NCBI RefSeq assembly: GCF_963675165.1
Contig: NW_026986601.1
Span: 79,001-143,000 of the forward strand
Source of the DNA: Halichondria panicea
Lineage: Eukaryota; Porifera; Demospongiae; Suberitida; Halichondriidae
DNA: 64,000 bases
Direction of reading: 5' to 3'
The number at the start of each line of letters is the position of its first letter. The stretch's first letter is position 1. The notes beneath the pieces were generated by a model that did not search any database, was not told the DNA's origin, and saw only the letters and a program-made list of their open reading frames with translations. Shown here piece by piece: positions 1 through 11,678 of this stretch. The translations under genes were made by a program, and so were the position numbers.

Positions 1-95
1 GGAAAGTTAGGTTAGCCCCAACACTAAAAAGACCCAAACAAGATAATGTGAGTATTGGTTATTTAAGAAATTTGATGGCAAAAAAACAAGTTGCA

Positions 96-131
96 GGTGT
101 CATACAGAATTTTGAAGTAGGGGGGAAATAA
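96..131 (-). repeat. Truncated end of a short inverted-repeat element
   Basis: The reverse complement reads like the right end of the MITE at 58824-58992 (the part with GTATGACACC preceded by a C-rich run). Only one end is present, so this is a fragment. The rest of the first 300 bases is AT-rich with no coding signal I recognise. Confidence 0.35.
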
Positions 132-296
132 CGGAGAGATGCGAAGCATGCCCCCCTATAGAAATTGTTTGCCTCTAAGGTGAATTTTGGTGGGTTTCGG
201 GGTTGCCTTTGCTCATTTTGTAGGGTCATATTCGGGTCCAGATAATAATTGTCACTAAATGAAAAAAGTGCTCTAGGAGAACTTTAATGCCCGTCG

Positions 297-605
297 TCAC
301 TAAATCTCTCCTATAATAGAGAGGAGCTTAATGACTGAGGGACTAAATCTCTCCTATAATAATATGGGAGATTCTTAATATCTGCAGGGCACTACTACTC
401 TCCTATATTACTTTAGGAAGGATGCAATGCCCAAACCTTTCCTATTATAGTAGGTTTAACTATAGGAATGATTTGGTGTGCCCAGCACTAAATCTCTCAC
501 ATAATAATATGCACAATGCTAATAATGTCTGAGGGTACTAAGTCTCTCCTATAACAATATGAGATATGCTTAATGCTTGAGGGCACTAATTTTTTCCTGC
601 AGAAC
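297..605. repeat. Decayed tandem repeat, period about 60 bp
   Basis: The words CACTAAATCTCTCCTATAAT, ATATGGGAGATTCTTAAT and TGAGGGCACTAA recur four to five times at a spacing of about 57-65 bp with many substitutions. It reads as an old minisatellite. A short minus-strand ORF over it is a by-product. Confidence 0.6.
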
Positions 606-1266
606 AACAAAAACATGGGAGATATAGCCCACCAAAAGGTGCAAAAGGCTCTGTTGTGTCTTGGACAGAGGCAATCGGAGAGTGTCTTCGATGGCATTTA
701 ATACATACCGTAGTATAAAGTAGGTTGTTGCTACTCTTGGTTTTTACATTCATGTCAACAGCCGAGGGTTAGCACTTCAGTGCTCTAGTTTCTAAGTACC
801 TGGCATGGACATTAGGAACTATGTGTCTAGTAAAGAAGTTACTGCATAGATGCCAGTGACAGTGACAGTGCTATATAGTGACAATAAAAGTGAAATGCCT
901 GATCAATGAAAGCACCGCGGGTGCTAATGCCCCGATAGGTGGAGGCTTTATAGCAATGAAGCTACAATACTAGTACTAGCAGACTATTATTAAATACACA
1001 CCTGTGTACAGTTACAATTCTTACATTACTCTTTAAGATTTTTTCACTTTGTACACTTTTTCCGATCTATACATGCGTGTACGTAAACTATCTGTGCTCA
1101 ATTTAGAATTATAGCAGCATGTGGCGTTGCTACTTTTACCACCTTAACCAAAATTTTGCTGCAGATCGAGTAAGGGTTCTACTGAAGTTTTACTGCACCG
1201 CTGCAACTTTTGCTGCTTTGTTTTACCTATACGGAGCGCTCATCTTTTTATAATTTTACTGCTTAC
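606..1266. other. Gene-free stretch
   Basis: No convincing exon. At 908-960 there is a truncated end of the dispersed repeat family found at 8650, 14155 and 61826 (palindrome AGCACCGCGGGTGCT at 910-924). A weak terminal exon of the neighbouring Ig gene is possible on the minus strand near 1120-1160 (acceptor after ATCTGCAG, then a stop after about 7 codons), but I cannot support it well. Confidence 0.4.
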
Positions 1267-1981
1267 GTGCTGTCAACCTTTGTTGCAGGTCAGTTGATAA
1301 ATATGATGTTTGCAAAGTCTGGCCAAAGATTATTTGGAGCTCTTCATATGTCACATTACTTGTTCCACTATCAAGCTCAATATCCAGTTTATCAATTTGC
1401 ATTGATGTCAATATTGTATGAAGAAGTTTGGACTCTTCGGCTTCAATTTTGGTTCCATCTGCATAAGTGAAGATAACATCAATACACTATACTTGACACC
1501 CGTACAATTAATACCTAATTTACCAACTGTAAGTCTTGCCGAAGTTGAAGATATGTGCACACCCGAATGATGTTTGTTAGTGACAATACACTTGTAACTT
1601 CCACAGTGTTTAGACAAGGGCTTCAAAACAACCAGTTTATTTGACGTTGCTCCTCTGTAGTCAGGATTATCATCTGGTATACTCTGATCATTTAAGCACC
1701 AGTTGTATGAGAACTGTCCTGAAGACGTCACAATGGAGAATGTAGCTTCCTCACCGACCTTAGTGTGCACATCCTTGAGATCTTGTACAAGTGCTGCAGG
1801 CATGTGGGATACATGTAAAACATACGCAAAATGTACTTAAACGTATATAATTATACTGAAAAGAGGACCTGATGGCATCAAGGATTGTCTTACATTGTGA
1901 TTCAAGTGCTGTCAAAGGGGAGGGAGGGTATTCCAGTAGAGAAGTAGAAAAACATCCACGATCAATTTGTTGAGCAACAGT
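1267..1981 (-). CDS. Ig-domain protein, three consecutive exons (partial gene)
   Basis: Three minus-strand exons fit together in phase: 1981-1894 (88 nt), 1793-1524 (270 nt) and 1458-1267 (192 nt). Each has an AG acceptor and a GT donor (GTAAGA, GTAAAT, GTAAGC). Phases run 0-1, 1-1, 1-1, and each junction restores an open codon. The middle exon encodes one Ig-like (I-set type) domain: a Trp in SYNWCLND, then LVVLKPLSKHCGSYKCIV with the Tyr-x-Cys of strand F, ending in ARLTV. The strand-B Cys position looks replaced by hydrophobic residues (ATFSIV), so the usual disulfide may be absent. A phase 1-1 exon is classical for Ig domains. The last exon encodes a charged, probably helical stretch (IEAEESKLLHTILTSMQIDK) of unknown function. 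Start and end of the gene are not visible. The phase-0 start of the first exon would accept the phase-0 donor of the ankyrin exon at 9621, which is a possibility only. Confidence 0.7.
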
Positions 1982-2634
1982 CTGCACATGCAATAATTAA
2001 AGAGTACAATTACAGCGTGGCAGAATTGGACATATACAATCTTGTACCACGATGTGCTCTGACACTAAGGAATATCCATTGAAACTCTCAGGATACTCCA
2101 GGGTACAAATCCCATGTACCCTAGGGTACATTGGCTGTGGTCAGCCTAAAGCCTACCCTCCACCTTAAAGGAGCTTCTCTTTTATAGAAGATCAATTCTT
2201 CAGTATCCTATCAGATTCACTAAAACTACCGGACCACATTGGAACTGGGTTGTGAATGTGGTTAAGTGCAAGCACACGCACACAAAATGTGCACAGTGCA
2301 TGCACGGCAGGGGTCAAAGAGTGTTTACTACTACTCAGTTATAAATGGGTTGGATAACAGCTTCTAATTGCAATACGTGTTCATAGTATACAAGCTACCT
2401 GTACCATGGATATCTGTGTGTGTATGTGTACTACCTCGTGCAGTTGTATGCTCTCGGTAGTACAAATCCAATACACCCTTGATATCCATGGTACAATTAA
2501 CTATTACATGTACATGTACTTTTCTTACCTGCATGAGGCGTTCTAAAGCGCATGCGCAGCCTGCATGGACCCGAGACTATTTTTAGTGGTCGAACAGTAA
2601 TAATTTATGAATGTTTTATAACACTGACAATACA
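1982..2634. other. Gene-free stretch
   Basis: Intron or intergenic DNA upstream of the Ig exons. It contains small near-palindromic words around GGGTACAAATCCC and CCCTAGGGTAC (2100-2140) and CA-rich text. I see no exon with paired splice sites. Confidence 0.4.
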
Positions 2635-3429
2635 GTAGACTCTCGTTAATTCGTTCACTTTTGGGACAGTGCAGCTTGGCCGGAATAGTATTTCAAAAAA
2701 TAGCTGTGGCTAAAAAACGATCTTACCTGACTAATTTTGCAGTTCTGTCTCGAGGATAATGAAGGATAATGAATCATTCTGCTCTCTAATTAAGTGTATA
2801 TCTGCCAAACCACACCCAAAACGTCATATCCGGCCGTAATAACGTACATTGAAAACTTAGTTTGGGGCAGCCAGTACTGGCCAGTATACGGAATAGAGAG
2901 AGCTGCATTTCAGGGTGATTTTTGTGCAGTAAACATCTAGCTAGCAATCCGTGCCAAACCAAATGGCCGGTATATCGAGGTGGTCGTACTTCAGAGAGCC
3001 GGAGTAGTGAGTATATAAGCAGTTACATAGACACATAATTTTTGAGAATAAAAACTTAAAGTGATACTGTCACTCCAATTTTTAGGACATCTGTTCCTTC
3101 AGATGTTCTACAGTGCATGTCTCTATATACATACTGCATGTATATAGTTCTTTGATCAGTCTTGAGATAGGCCTGACCATGCATCCTCTCCGCCCATCTA
3201 ATTATGCACGTAACGCTGAGTTTACACAACTTCCCACCGGCAGTTTCATGTTCACGGTGTTGTCACAAACACTTGACTGCAAGTTCACCTGACCCCATAC
3301 GAATTGGGGAGGGCATGGCCAGACTATTTGGGATTGCAAGTACAAGTTAGATAGTAAAAGCAGTTGCTACAAGGCATGCTTTTGTCAACTATAACATTTA
3401 GAGAGTCCGTTATAAGAGGTTCCACTGTA
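2635..3429. mobile_element. Candidate pogo/Tc1-type non-autonomous element
   Basis: The left edge reads TACAGTAGACTCTCGTTAAT. The right edge, reverse-complemented, reads TACAGTGGAACCTCTTATAA. These match as imperfect inverted ends that start at TA, the target of the Tc1/mariner/pogo superfamily, whose ends often begin CAGT(A/G)GAACCTC. There is no transposase ORF inside. The ends are diverged, so the pairing is tentative. Confidence 0.35.
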
Positions 3430-4147
3430 TATGGATGTGCATGAACGAACCAAAAAACCAAATTAATGCTGGTGGCAACATACATACACTAGTGCTCCAT
3501 GTAGTTAATACCTCTTTCTCTTGATGACGAACTTATTCCTTGTATAGTAGAACCTCGCTAATCCAGATCCCTTTAGTCCGAAACCAGGCTTGCAAATCCA
3601 GACAATATGGCAAAAGGAGGGGCTACTGCGCATGCACACTCTAACTAACTTTTTTTTTGCTGAATCAGCAATAATTTTACAACGGATATATACTGGCAAA
3701 AAAACAAAGAGAGCTCACAGGACTTGGAGAGAAAGTTGAGATAAAAGACTATTCTAGCTAGCAGCTTCCCTTCTGGCCAACATTCATATCATAATACATG
3801 ATTGTACATGTGTAATATTCCACTCAAAGCACTCATTCGATCCAACACTGATGCCTGTTAGATGCATTAAATATGAGTGCTAAACTGAACACTGACAACC
3901 TCCTGACCCTCAGTCTCACTGCAAAAGAGCAAAGAAGTTATACCAGAGAGCATCAGAAAACATGAAAAGAGACTGATAAACATTGCATTGCATGATCAGA
4001 AGTGTGTAAATTATTGTTTTTCTTGCTCTCTCACTGCTGAAAAGCGTTTCATTCCAATTAAGAATCACTTCCTAGTGTGCAATAACAAGTGTGCAATAAT
4101 ACTTCCGGGTGAGCGATATGGAAAATTGTACAGAGGAAAAACTATGC
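3430..4147. other. Gene-free stretch with one transposon-end-like motif
   Basis: At 3545-3580 the sequence TAGTAGAACCTCGCTAATCC resembles a second pogo/Tigger-type terminal repeat, but I find no partner end. The rest shows no coding signal. Confidence 0.35.
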
Positions 4148-4575
4148 CATATAGACTAGGATCTACAACTGTAGCAACACAGACCGTGCTCTATTATTCT
4201 GTGGTTGGCATTTTTGGAACGGTTTGGTAGTTAGAGCACGGTTGGTGGTGAAAATGATTGATTTTTAAGTCATAGAACTTTATAATAAATAGCTACAACT
4301 GCTCCATGGTTGCAATGCGAGTACAGCTAAGTGATTCTATAAAGCTTCTAGCAATGGGGCTATCTGGCAAACAAAGGCTTTGTTCTCGAGTAAAGGTTAG
4401 TTTTGCTTACCAGTACATTGAAGGCCAATACTGCGCAGTCTCTCTAGAATCAAATCTGTTCGTAGAAGGTTGCTATTCTACTTAGTAGTTAGCTCTATAC
4501 TAGAGCGATAGCTATTGGTATAGCTGCAAGAAGCTGCAAACTACAAACCAGTTAATGCACAGTTTTACGCTCGTG
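4148..4575 (+). repeat. Dispersed repeat B, copy 1
   Basis: About 430 bp that recurs in the same orientation at 9166-9597. Shared landmarks include TGCTCTATTATTCTGTGGTT, TGCTCCATGGTTGCAATG and GAAGGTTGCTATTCTACTTA. I see substitutions and small indels between the copies, so they are old. There is no coding potential. Both copies are followed by GTTAATGCAC. Confidence 0.7.
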
Positions 4576-4789
4576 CTCTATGGATATTATTGGCCTCATG
4601 GAAGTTCAAGAAGCTCATGTAGCTCGAGGCGAAGCTGAGTGCTACATGATGCTTTGAGATAGCACTCGCAATCGTGCATTAACTAGTACATATCTGTACA
4701 CTTGGTGATGAGTCGCTCCTGTGCAATTTGAATGTAAAACACTAATGTCAGCACTTATTAAAAAGCATTATAAAGTCCAATGGTGGTGT

Positions 4790-5110
4790 AGAGTTCAATC
4801 TAAGACTGAGTACATTTTTGTCACTTTCTGTAGTGCTTGTTGTCGACCCGATCCCTTTGCCTCTGCTCTTCTTTATCCATGTTTCACTGATTAGCTCCAG
4901 TTCGCCGTTTTCGAAATTCCCTGGCCTGTTCCCTTCACCTTGCCAGCCTCTGTTCCGCCGTTTCATTAATAGCTCCTGCTTGCTGTCGAACTTCTCTTAT
5001 AGACTTGTCAGTTGATGGTTTCTTTGGTCCCTGTTAAGCTTCAGTTTCATTTAACGGTTCTATCTATGGTTTCATCCATACTTAACTTGTTACTTGCCCG
5101 CTTTAATTGC
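4790..5110 (-). pseudogene. Degenerate Arg/Glu/Gln-rich coding remnant, possibly Helitron-derived
   Basis: On the minus strand a frame with stops reads REVRQQAGAINETAEQRLAR, then an Arg-rich stretch with REQAREFRKRR and KEEQRQRDRV. This composition resembles the charged repeats (of the type ETxEQRxARL) that I associate with Helitron/PIF1-helicase-type proteins of cnidarians and sponges. Several in-frame stops are present, so it cannot be an intact gene. The family assignment is a weak inference from composition. Confidence 0.25.
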
Positions 5111-5865
5111 TTGTTCAAATGTAAGTGACCGTCCTGACCGTCCAAAATGCAGCAATCATCGCGCTAAAAAGCTTGAAATGTCAGACAACCAGTAAGTCTC
5201 TGTACTACTTGCTACTATTTTGGGACGAGCCTTAGGGCTTGCCCTAATAACCCGCAGCTGGCTGCGGCGGCCCCGGGTTAACAAACCAACAGACTACATG
5301 TACTATAACTCGGGGCCACCCACAGGCCTTGGGTTAATAACTTATATTCTTCGCCTGTATATATTCATTCAAGATATTTTTCTGCATAGAGTCAGGGTTT
5401 ACGGTATCTGTACATTTTATGGGCAATAACTAGACGGGGGTCACCGCCCTTGACCGTTGTACAGAAGGAGGACGGGACCCAAGCTTATCTACAGTTTTAT
5501 TCTACCAATGAAATTCCACCGGCTCCATCCAATCAGATTGCAGTATTTGATCACACCCACTTAACTTTACCACGTGTGAATTTTGCACACGCTAAATTGA
5601 CCGAGAGGCATGGCCAACACCAGTGATATTCATCGCTATTGGCTAACACCCACTTAAAAATAATGAGATTCATAATACTATTGCATAACAGGCCAGAACA
5701 AAACTGTATATAGGCTTGGTTCCTGAAGGAGGACGGCGACGCCCGTCTAGGCAATACTAGTGACGTGGGTAGAAGCCTATAGAAACTCTTAGTTTTCGTC
5801 GCATTGCAATCGTTGAGCAGTTACAGCTGGAATACGCACATGCACGTACAGACAACAGACACAGA

Positions 5866-6395
5866 GGAGGTCGGACACCACTTGACCTTTCTGATAATTA
5901 CGACCTTTTAATAAATCTTTTTACTACCCATGCTCTGCTAGATCTGCCCAACTAGTACAGTAGTGGCCGTGGCAACCACTCGAGGCAACACTAGATCTAG
6001 ACTATGGAGACGACACACAGTAGCCTAGCCCAGCCTCTGATGTTATAGTTCTGTCAGTTCCTCTAACCACCTGTTAACCTGGTCCTCACTATATCATCAC
6101 TAGTCTACAGTCAGATTATATAGCACACAACAGGGAAATAGAGAAACATGCAAACAGACAGGAAATGAACTCTATATAGCTTGGGAGTACCGAGGAACAG
6201 AGACTCTAAAGCTAGAAGATCGAGAGGCTAGGCTACTATGGTATAATCTCCAAAGTCTAGATCTAGTGTTGCCTCGGCCATTAGTTGGGCGGGCGGATCT
6301 AGCAGAGCGTGGGTAATTGGGTATAGTAGAAAATTTAATTAAAAATGTTCTCCAATTGTCATAATTAGCAGAAAGGTCAAGTGGTGTCCGACTCC
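5866..6395. mobile_element. Foldback/MITE element of about 530 bp with long inverted arms
   Basis: The left arm begins GGTCGGACACCACTTGACCT. The right arm, read in reverse complement, begins AGTCGGACACCACTTGACCT. Similarity continues inward for about 140 bp, through the words GCTCTGCTAGATC, CCCAACTA, CGAGGCAACACTAGATCTAG and ATGGAGA. The element lies inside another repeat copy (5770-5865 and 6396-6440) of the kind seen at 19190-19350, so it is a nested insertion. It has no ORF. Confidence 0.7.
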
Positions 6396-6489
6396 TTACC
6401 GTATCCTTCCTGCGGCTACACCTCGAGTCATAAAATTAACTGGCTGATACAGGATCAGGACAGTTGACGTTGGAAGTGTAGTGTACGTA

Positions 6490-7240
6490 CAGGCTCTCCT
6501 TTTTCTGTTCTTTATCACAATCGTTCAATAAGATAAAATACTATACTAATCGTTCAATGAGATAAAATAATACGGTATTAATTGGAGGAATAAAGAAAGA
6601 AATAGACGTAGAGTTAGGAAAAAGGAGATCCTGTATCAGGAAGTCGCGTAAGGGTAGAAGTGGTAGAAGCGTGAAAATGAGCGTGGGTGGGTATGCAGTG
6701 CTAGAGATGTTGGACTGCCCACGTAGAGATCTATGACTAATAAAACTTTGCCTGCAGCAAGCTAGCAGGACATGGACTTGGAACTGGAAGTTTGCAAGCA
6801 CTAGCTAGCTAGCTAGACCACCTTAGGCTTAGCTAGATCTACTAGATTGTGTGATCTATCAGACTATCACCTTTCTTGTGTCTTTCTAAATGCTAGATCA
6901 GAATAGCTTAGTCATCATTATCATCTAGCAGGTATAGCTACTCAGAGCTGGCCACGCTGGTTCCCTAATCTGGCTTGCAGCACAGCTTAGTACAGTCTTA
7001 TTAACTCTGAATGCGTGGGAGAATACGTCACGATTGTGGGCTATTATATATTATATATATTGCCCACGTTCATAAAAATCCTTGTGGATCATGCGATTTC
7101 TCAAACCAGGCCTTACTTTTTCTTAACTGTATACCCATTTTTTTCTTTGCTGCCTCACTTTGTCTATTCTTTTTTTGCTACCTTCTATTTATGATTTATG
7201 GATGAATAATGACAACAGCAAGAAAAAGTAAGGCCTGGGA
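6490..7240 (+). repeat. Dispersed repeat C, copy 1 (about 740 bp)
   Basis: It recurs in the same orientation at 55500-56228. Shared landmarks are the opening CTCCTTTTT..., CACAATCGTTCAATAAGATA, TATTGGACTGCCC, CATCATTATCATCTAG and GTGGGCTA. The right edge GGCCTGGGAACGAGGCTA resembles the end shared by the MULE-like elements at 15237-20181, 22425 and 25174. Short plus-strand ORFs here show no recognisable domain. Confidence 0.6.
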
Positions 7241-8424
7241 ACGAGGCTACCATATATTGGTCCTACAATATGCCATACACTGTCTTATAAATAGAAAAAT
7301 TACGGACAACCCTAGACACAGCTCCATCTCTTCCTTTCTTCTAGACAATATAAGCCAGTATCTGCAGCGTATAAGATTGGCATGGACCAACGAGCGGCTT
7401 GACACAAATTGGTGCTGAAAAACAGACCCACCCTACTACGGCTGCTGCAAAAACAGCTCCACCCACCACGTCTGCTCGACGGCCTACCTCACAACCAAGC
7501 TAAAGAAGCTCGCCTCTACCATTTGTATCTATACCTGCTGCCAAGCCCACAGCAGAAGAGCCGCTTCTAGATGCTTATATAGTGCAAAGCAGAATTGAAG
7601 GACCTCTAATAAGCCGGCCATGCATGTGCATCATGCATGAGCACTAGACACAGAATCTTCGAACTTTGAACAATTTTAAAACGTGCATGGTTGCCAAGAA
7701 GAAATTCCAGCAGTGCATGCTGAACATTAACAGTGTCCTGCATGTTATTATGTTATTCTAATCAGGGGCGTTTCGAGATTGAAGCAAGGGGGTGCTCAAG
7801 AGCACAGAAAAAATGGGGCCGCGAACTATGCGCGCGTGATTTTATGCCCCTGCAATTATTGCGGTGCGTCTTTTACATGCATAGCGTGATAATAAGAGTA
7901 TCAAGACATAATTATTAGCTAGCTAGAGTCGGTCGTCTTGTAGGATCTCCATGCACTATTCTCCTGGGGCACATCCTAGCAAACTGGTCAATCACTGCAA
8001 TGGGGGTGTCCATTCAGTCTAGTGTTAGCCATTAAGATTAGTTTCATGGTTGTCTGGGAGGACAGAGGGGTGCTCAAGCCCCCGAATCCCCCCACTGCTA
8101 ATGACAGAGGGGCGTTTTGTGGGTTATATTATAACTTTGTGGTTAGTGGATTATGCTGCATATTGCACTTAGCAACAACGTAGCAACGGGGTATACATAT
8201 CTATACATAGGCCAGAATCAGGTAGTACGATTATTTGCCTCGCTTCCCGCTCGGCAAATAATTATGTCACCTGGGTTATGCTCAGTTTAATAACATACAG
8301 GAACGAGGTCACTTTAGTTTACTGTCAAGTTGATGTTGCTTATACTATATACTTACTGTTATAGTAGCAAATTGTGTCACCGCTGGTGTATATTGATCAC
8401 TCATTCTTATCTTCTTACATACAG
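7241..8424. other. Gene-free stretch with fragments of a CAGGGGCG-type repeat
   Basis: The words GGGGCGTTTCGAGATTGAAG and GGGGGTGCTCAA (7763-7800), and GGGGTGCTCAAGCCCCC (8068-8085), belong to a repeat seen again at 11957 and 24775. No exon with supported splice sites was recognised apart from the one that starts at 8425. Confidence 0.4.
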
Positions 8425-8520
8425 GTTCCATTACAGGGGACAATACGCCTGAGGTGGAAAATACAGGAGTATCTTCCAGACTTGAATTTGATTCACTTTT
8501 AGAGTGCTGCTGTACTCCAG
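8425..8520 (+). CDS. Candidate internal exon, unrecognised protein
   Basis: A pyrimidine-rich tract and acceptor (TATCTTCTTACATACAG) precede 96 open nucleotides, followed by the donor GTATCTG. Read with two carried nucleotides at the start and one at the end (phase 1-1), it encodes SITGDNTPEVENTGVSSRLE followed by FDSLLECCCTP. There is no domain that I know. The exon stands alone: I could not find partner exons nearby, so it could belong to a long-intron gene or be a fragment. Confidence 0.35.
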
Positions 8521-8649
8521 GTATCTGTGGTCGTATGTAAAAACCAACAATGGTAATAATTATAGACTGACTCAGAGCTTAAAACATTTCACGTACAAGT
8601 GCATGTTGTAGTTTTTCTGTACAAAGATCAAAGGAAAAACTATGCTAAT

Positions 8650-9160
8650 GAAAGCACCACAGGTGTTGATGCCTCGGTGGAGATGCCAAAGCTACATAAC
8701 ATAAAGCTACTAATAGCTTTTATACACATGATAATTTTGCTGCATGCAAAAACTCAGAGAGTGGGTAATAATCGACCATGATTGTTGTCAAAAACCAAAA
8801 GTTCAAGTCAAAAATTAATGGCTGCATTAGCAGAGCTTGCAGCTCTCTTCTCACTCTTGCAGCTACCAATAGCTAGTGTTCTAGTGCAGAGCTAACTACT
8901 AAGTAGAGTAGCAACACTCGGTAACAAGTTTGGCTACGTGCTCTTCTGAAAAGGCTGCAATGGCATTCCAAGTAAGCAAAACTAGGCATAACTCGAGAAC
9001 GAAGTATTATTTTGCAAATCCACGAATTAAAATCCAAGTAAACATGACTAGAAGCCTATAGAAACTCTTGATTCATCCTTGAGCAGCTGTAGCAGTCTAC
9101 ACACACAGACACACAAACACACTACCGTAAACCTCGCTTGTGCATGCGCACCGAGGCATA
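8650..9160 (-). repeat. Dispersed repeat A, copy with both ends
   Basis: One end carries GAAAGCACCACAGGTGTTGA and the other TGCGCACCGAGG. Between them run shared words such as TTCTAGTGCAGAGCTAACTA and AAACATGACTAGAAGCCTAT. Related copies lie at 14155-14706 (opposite strand), 18930-19352 (partial) and 61826-62240. It is non-coding and has a CA microsatellite near one end. Confidence 0.65.
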
Positions 9161-9165
9161 ACAAA

Positions 9166-9597
9166 TGCCATAGACTTGGATCAACAACTGTAGTAACCAC
9201 AGACCAGTGCTCTATTATTCTGTGGTTGGCATTTTTGGAACAGTTTGGTAGTGAGAGCACGGCTGGTGGTCAAAATAATTGATTTTTAAGCCATAGAATT
9301 TTATAATAGCTACAACTGCTCCATGGTTGCAATGAGAGTACAAGCTAAGTGATTCTATAAGCTTCTAGCAATGCTATCTTGCTAACAAGGCTTTATTCTC
9401 GAGTATAAAGGCTAGTTTTACTTACCAGTATGTTGAAGGCCATTGCAGTCTCTCCTGAATCAGGAATAGCAAAATCTTTTCGTAGAAGGTTGCTATTCTA
9501 CTTAGTAGTTAGCTCTATACTAGAGCCGATATAGCTATTGGTAGCTGCAAGAAGTTAAACTACAAAACAGTTAATGCACTGTTTTACATACATTAAC
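9166..9597 (+). repeat. Dispersed repeat B, copy 2
   Basis: Second copy of the segment at 4148-4575, in the same orientation and directly abutting a repeat A copy. Confidence 0.7.
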
Positions 9598-9620
9598 TAG
9601 TACATAATTATGATCATTAC

Positions 9621-10553
9621 CTCAGAGCTTGCAGTCGGAGGAAGAGAAATGGAAGTACTTTGATGATCTCTCTGAAATGGTTTTATCCCGTCTATATCTT
9701 CGACATTATCTTTGTGACCATAACGAAACAACATTTCGGAGCATGAATCGTGATTTGTGCGCCTGGCTTCATGAAGCATTGTTCTCTTCTTAGAATCAGT
9801 GAATACAGAATTTATATCAATTTTATTCTCTCTCAATAGCTCAAGCACACTTTGGAAGCCAGCCAGCTTATATCGGTGGTCGCGCTGCATGCAATTCATC
9901 AGATAATGGAAAGGCGTGCAGTTACGTTCATCAAAAACTGTTATAGTTGGAAGAATATCCCGTGCAGCCCTTTTGCACGCGTTAATTACAACATTCAAAA
10001 ATTCCGACCAATACGACGTATCGCCTCCATCAAAACCAGTGTGAAGAATGGTAGATGCACTTCCGCTTTGTTCAAATCCAGTTAAACTTGGCAAGATGTT
10101 ATGTGTAACACATAGATTATAAAGCAGTTCAATGGCGCTATTGTGCCGTATGTCCACTGCTAATTTGATAGGGGTTTTTCCTTGATGATTTTTTGTACAT
10201 AGGATAGTCGTTTGCAGCTCAGAATCTCCCTCAACAAATAAGGCAATTACCTCTTGCTTTGCCTTACTATTAATGGCACTGTGAACTGGGAGATCACCAT
10301 CAGCGTCTTCTTCAGTTAACTGGTATTTAGGCATTTCCGAAACAATTTTCTTTATATCTTCAAACTGAGTGAAAGATGGACAACTTCTAGCAAGGCCATG
10401 AGTGGCAGTGCCGTCAAATAGTGTGTCACGCTTATGAAGGAGTTCTCCATATACTTTCTGAGCAGAAAGATTGCCTTTACACATTTTATGTGCATTATCT
10501 TCCAGCCATTTTTTCCAAACTATGGGCTCCTGAATGGGGTTCCATAAAACCAT
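9621..10553 (-). CDS. Ankyrin-repeat protein, large exon
   Basis: A 933-nt open exon (311 codons) ends at a donor, CTCTGAG|GTAATG, so the last seven codons of the longer ORF are intronic. Ankyrin-type helices are visible in order: DADGDLPVHSAINSKAKQEV (about residues 83-102), NHQGKTPIKLAVDIRHNSAI, a degenerate stretch with TILHTGF, DERNCTPFHYLMNCM with VLELLRENKIDINSV, then KKRTMLHEARR with SEMLFRYGHKDNVEDIDG. The first 70 residues (IVWKKWLEDNAHKMCKGNLS and on) look helical and are not recognised. An in-frame TGA lies four codons upstream of the ATG, so the exon either starts at this ATG or at an acceptor just inside (CCCCATTCAG|GAG). The phase-0 donor needs a downstream exon to its left. The Ig exons at 1267-1981 are phase-compatible, but 7.6 kb away. 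Ankyrin repeats mediate protein-protein binding; the partner is unknown. Confidence 0.75.
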
Positions 10554-11300
10554 AATAATAATTCATGAGACTGTATTTGTTTGGAATGGACCAAACACTC
10601 CCCTATCTATAACAAAATCTGGGAAGTTGTTCACCTAGTTGGGCGGAGTCAAACCCTGGACACTCACGTAGGATTGGGAACTACTAACTATTGTCAAGGT
10701 TTAATTGTTCCGGCCACTGGTACTGTAAGACCTCTAATTAAGGCAATCCTCCAAATATGCGACACCCTCAAGCTTACCTTTAAAAGTAGCGATAGCTGTG
10801 TTGACATTTACTTGTTAAGCCACACCCTAACCTCGATTATAGCCCATTGGAAAATACACGTATTTAAGCGGCTATTGAGCCAAGTACACTGATTAGAGCT
10901 ACCTCCAATTAGATGTGACTCTCTAAATAGGCCGACACTAGGCCTTCAACATAATTTGTCAACCTCAAATGAAGCAACCTTTGGCTTAAAAAGTGTCGCC
11001 TTAATTAAAGGTGTTACGGTATTTAGTTTTAGGGTGTGGCTAAGCATGAATATGATTTATCCAAGTGGGCAGAAACCGCAAAGCTCAGTTAATTAGTCGC
11101 TATAATTATACTGCAAGAGCATGCCACTAACTCTAACTTGACTTTGAGTTGGCGCGTCCTGGTTCAATTGCAAGCTGGCTTATCTACTGTTGTTGCATTA
11201 TGATTTGACAAAGAGAATTCATTAATGGGCCACGCCTTCAGCACTTGAATAGTTGCAAAATGTCTGGCAAATCCTGACATGGCAGTGGTTCCCAACCCTA
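10554..11300. other. Gene-free stretch
   Basis: Contains a 103-residue plus-strand ORF (10581-10892) without domain, splice or composition support. No other structure recognised. Confidence 0.35.
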
Positions 11301-11678
11301 ATGTGAGCGTCAGAGGAGGTGCAAAGCACTTGAAAAGGTCACTAATTGCAAACAGACAACTGACTACTGGCCTAGTTTTGGTGTTTGTGAACAAAACGTT
11401 ATTTTCACTATAGATAGTGGTGCTAATACTTTTTAGTGGTGTAAAATTATGTTTTCGTCAATTTTACTCGGAGCAGAGATACAACTACCCTTGATTCCAA
11501 GGTTATATCTCTGCTTCTGAGCAAAATTGGCGAAAACAAAAAGAAAATAACGGTTTTTGAGAGACACAAATAACTAGACCATGCAGTAGTTGTCTGCAAG
11601 AGAAGTTAGGAAGATACCAATTAGTGACCTTAATTAGTTAAGGGCAAGTGCTTTGCACCTCCTCTGCGTGAGCGCCCA
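11301..11678. mobile_element. Foldback element of about 380 bp
   Basis: Outer arms: GAGGAGGTGCAAAGCACTTG at 11314-11333 is mirrored by CAAGTGCTTTGCACCTCCTC at 11645-11664, and similarity extends inward through GGTCACTAATTG. A second, inner pair (about 11450-11485 and 11500-11540) reads GTTTTCGTCAATTTTACTCG against its complement and would form a long stem around a short loop near 11490. There is no ORF. The left flank CAGTGGTTCCCAACCCTAA (11283-11301) looks like a hAT-type end. Confidence 0.65.

Noticed and set aside
6490-7240. Claim that dispersed repeat C is a third full MULE-like element
   Set aside because: Only the right edge matches the TAGCCTCG ends; I found no 9-bp duplication and the left edge differs.
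10581-10892. 103-residue plus-strand ORF
   Set aside because: No domain, no splice context, and composition like the intergenic DNA around it.
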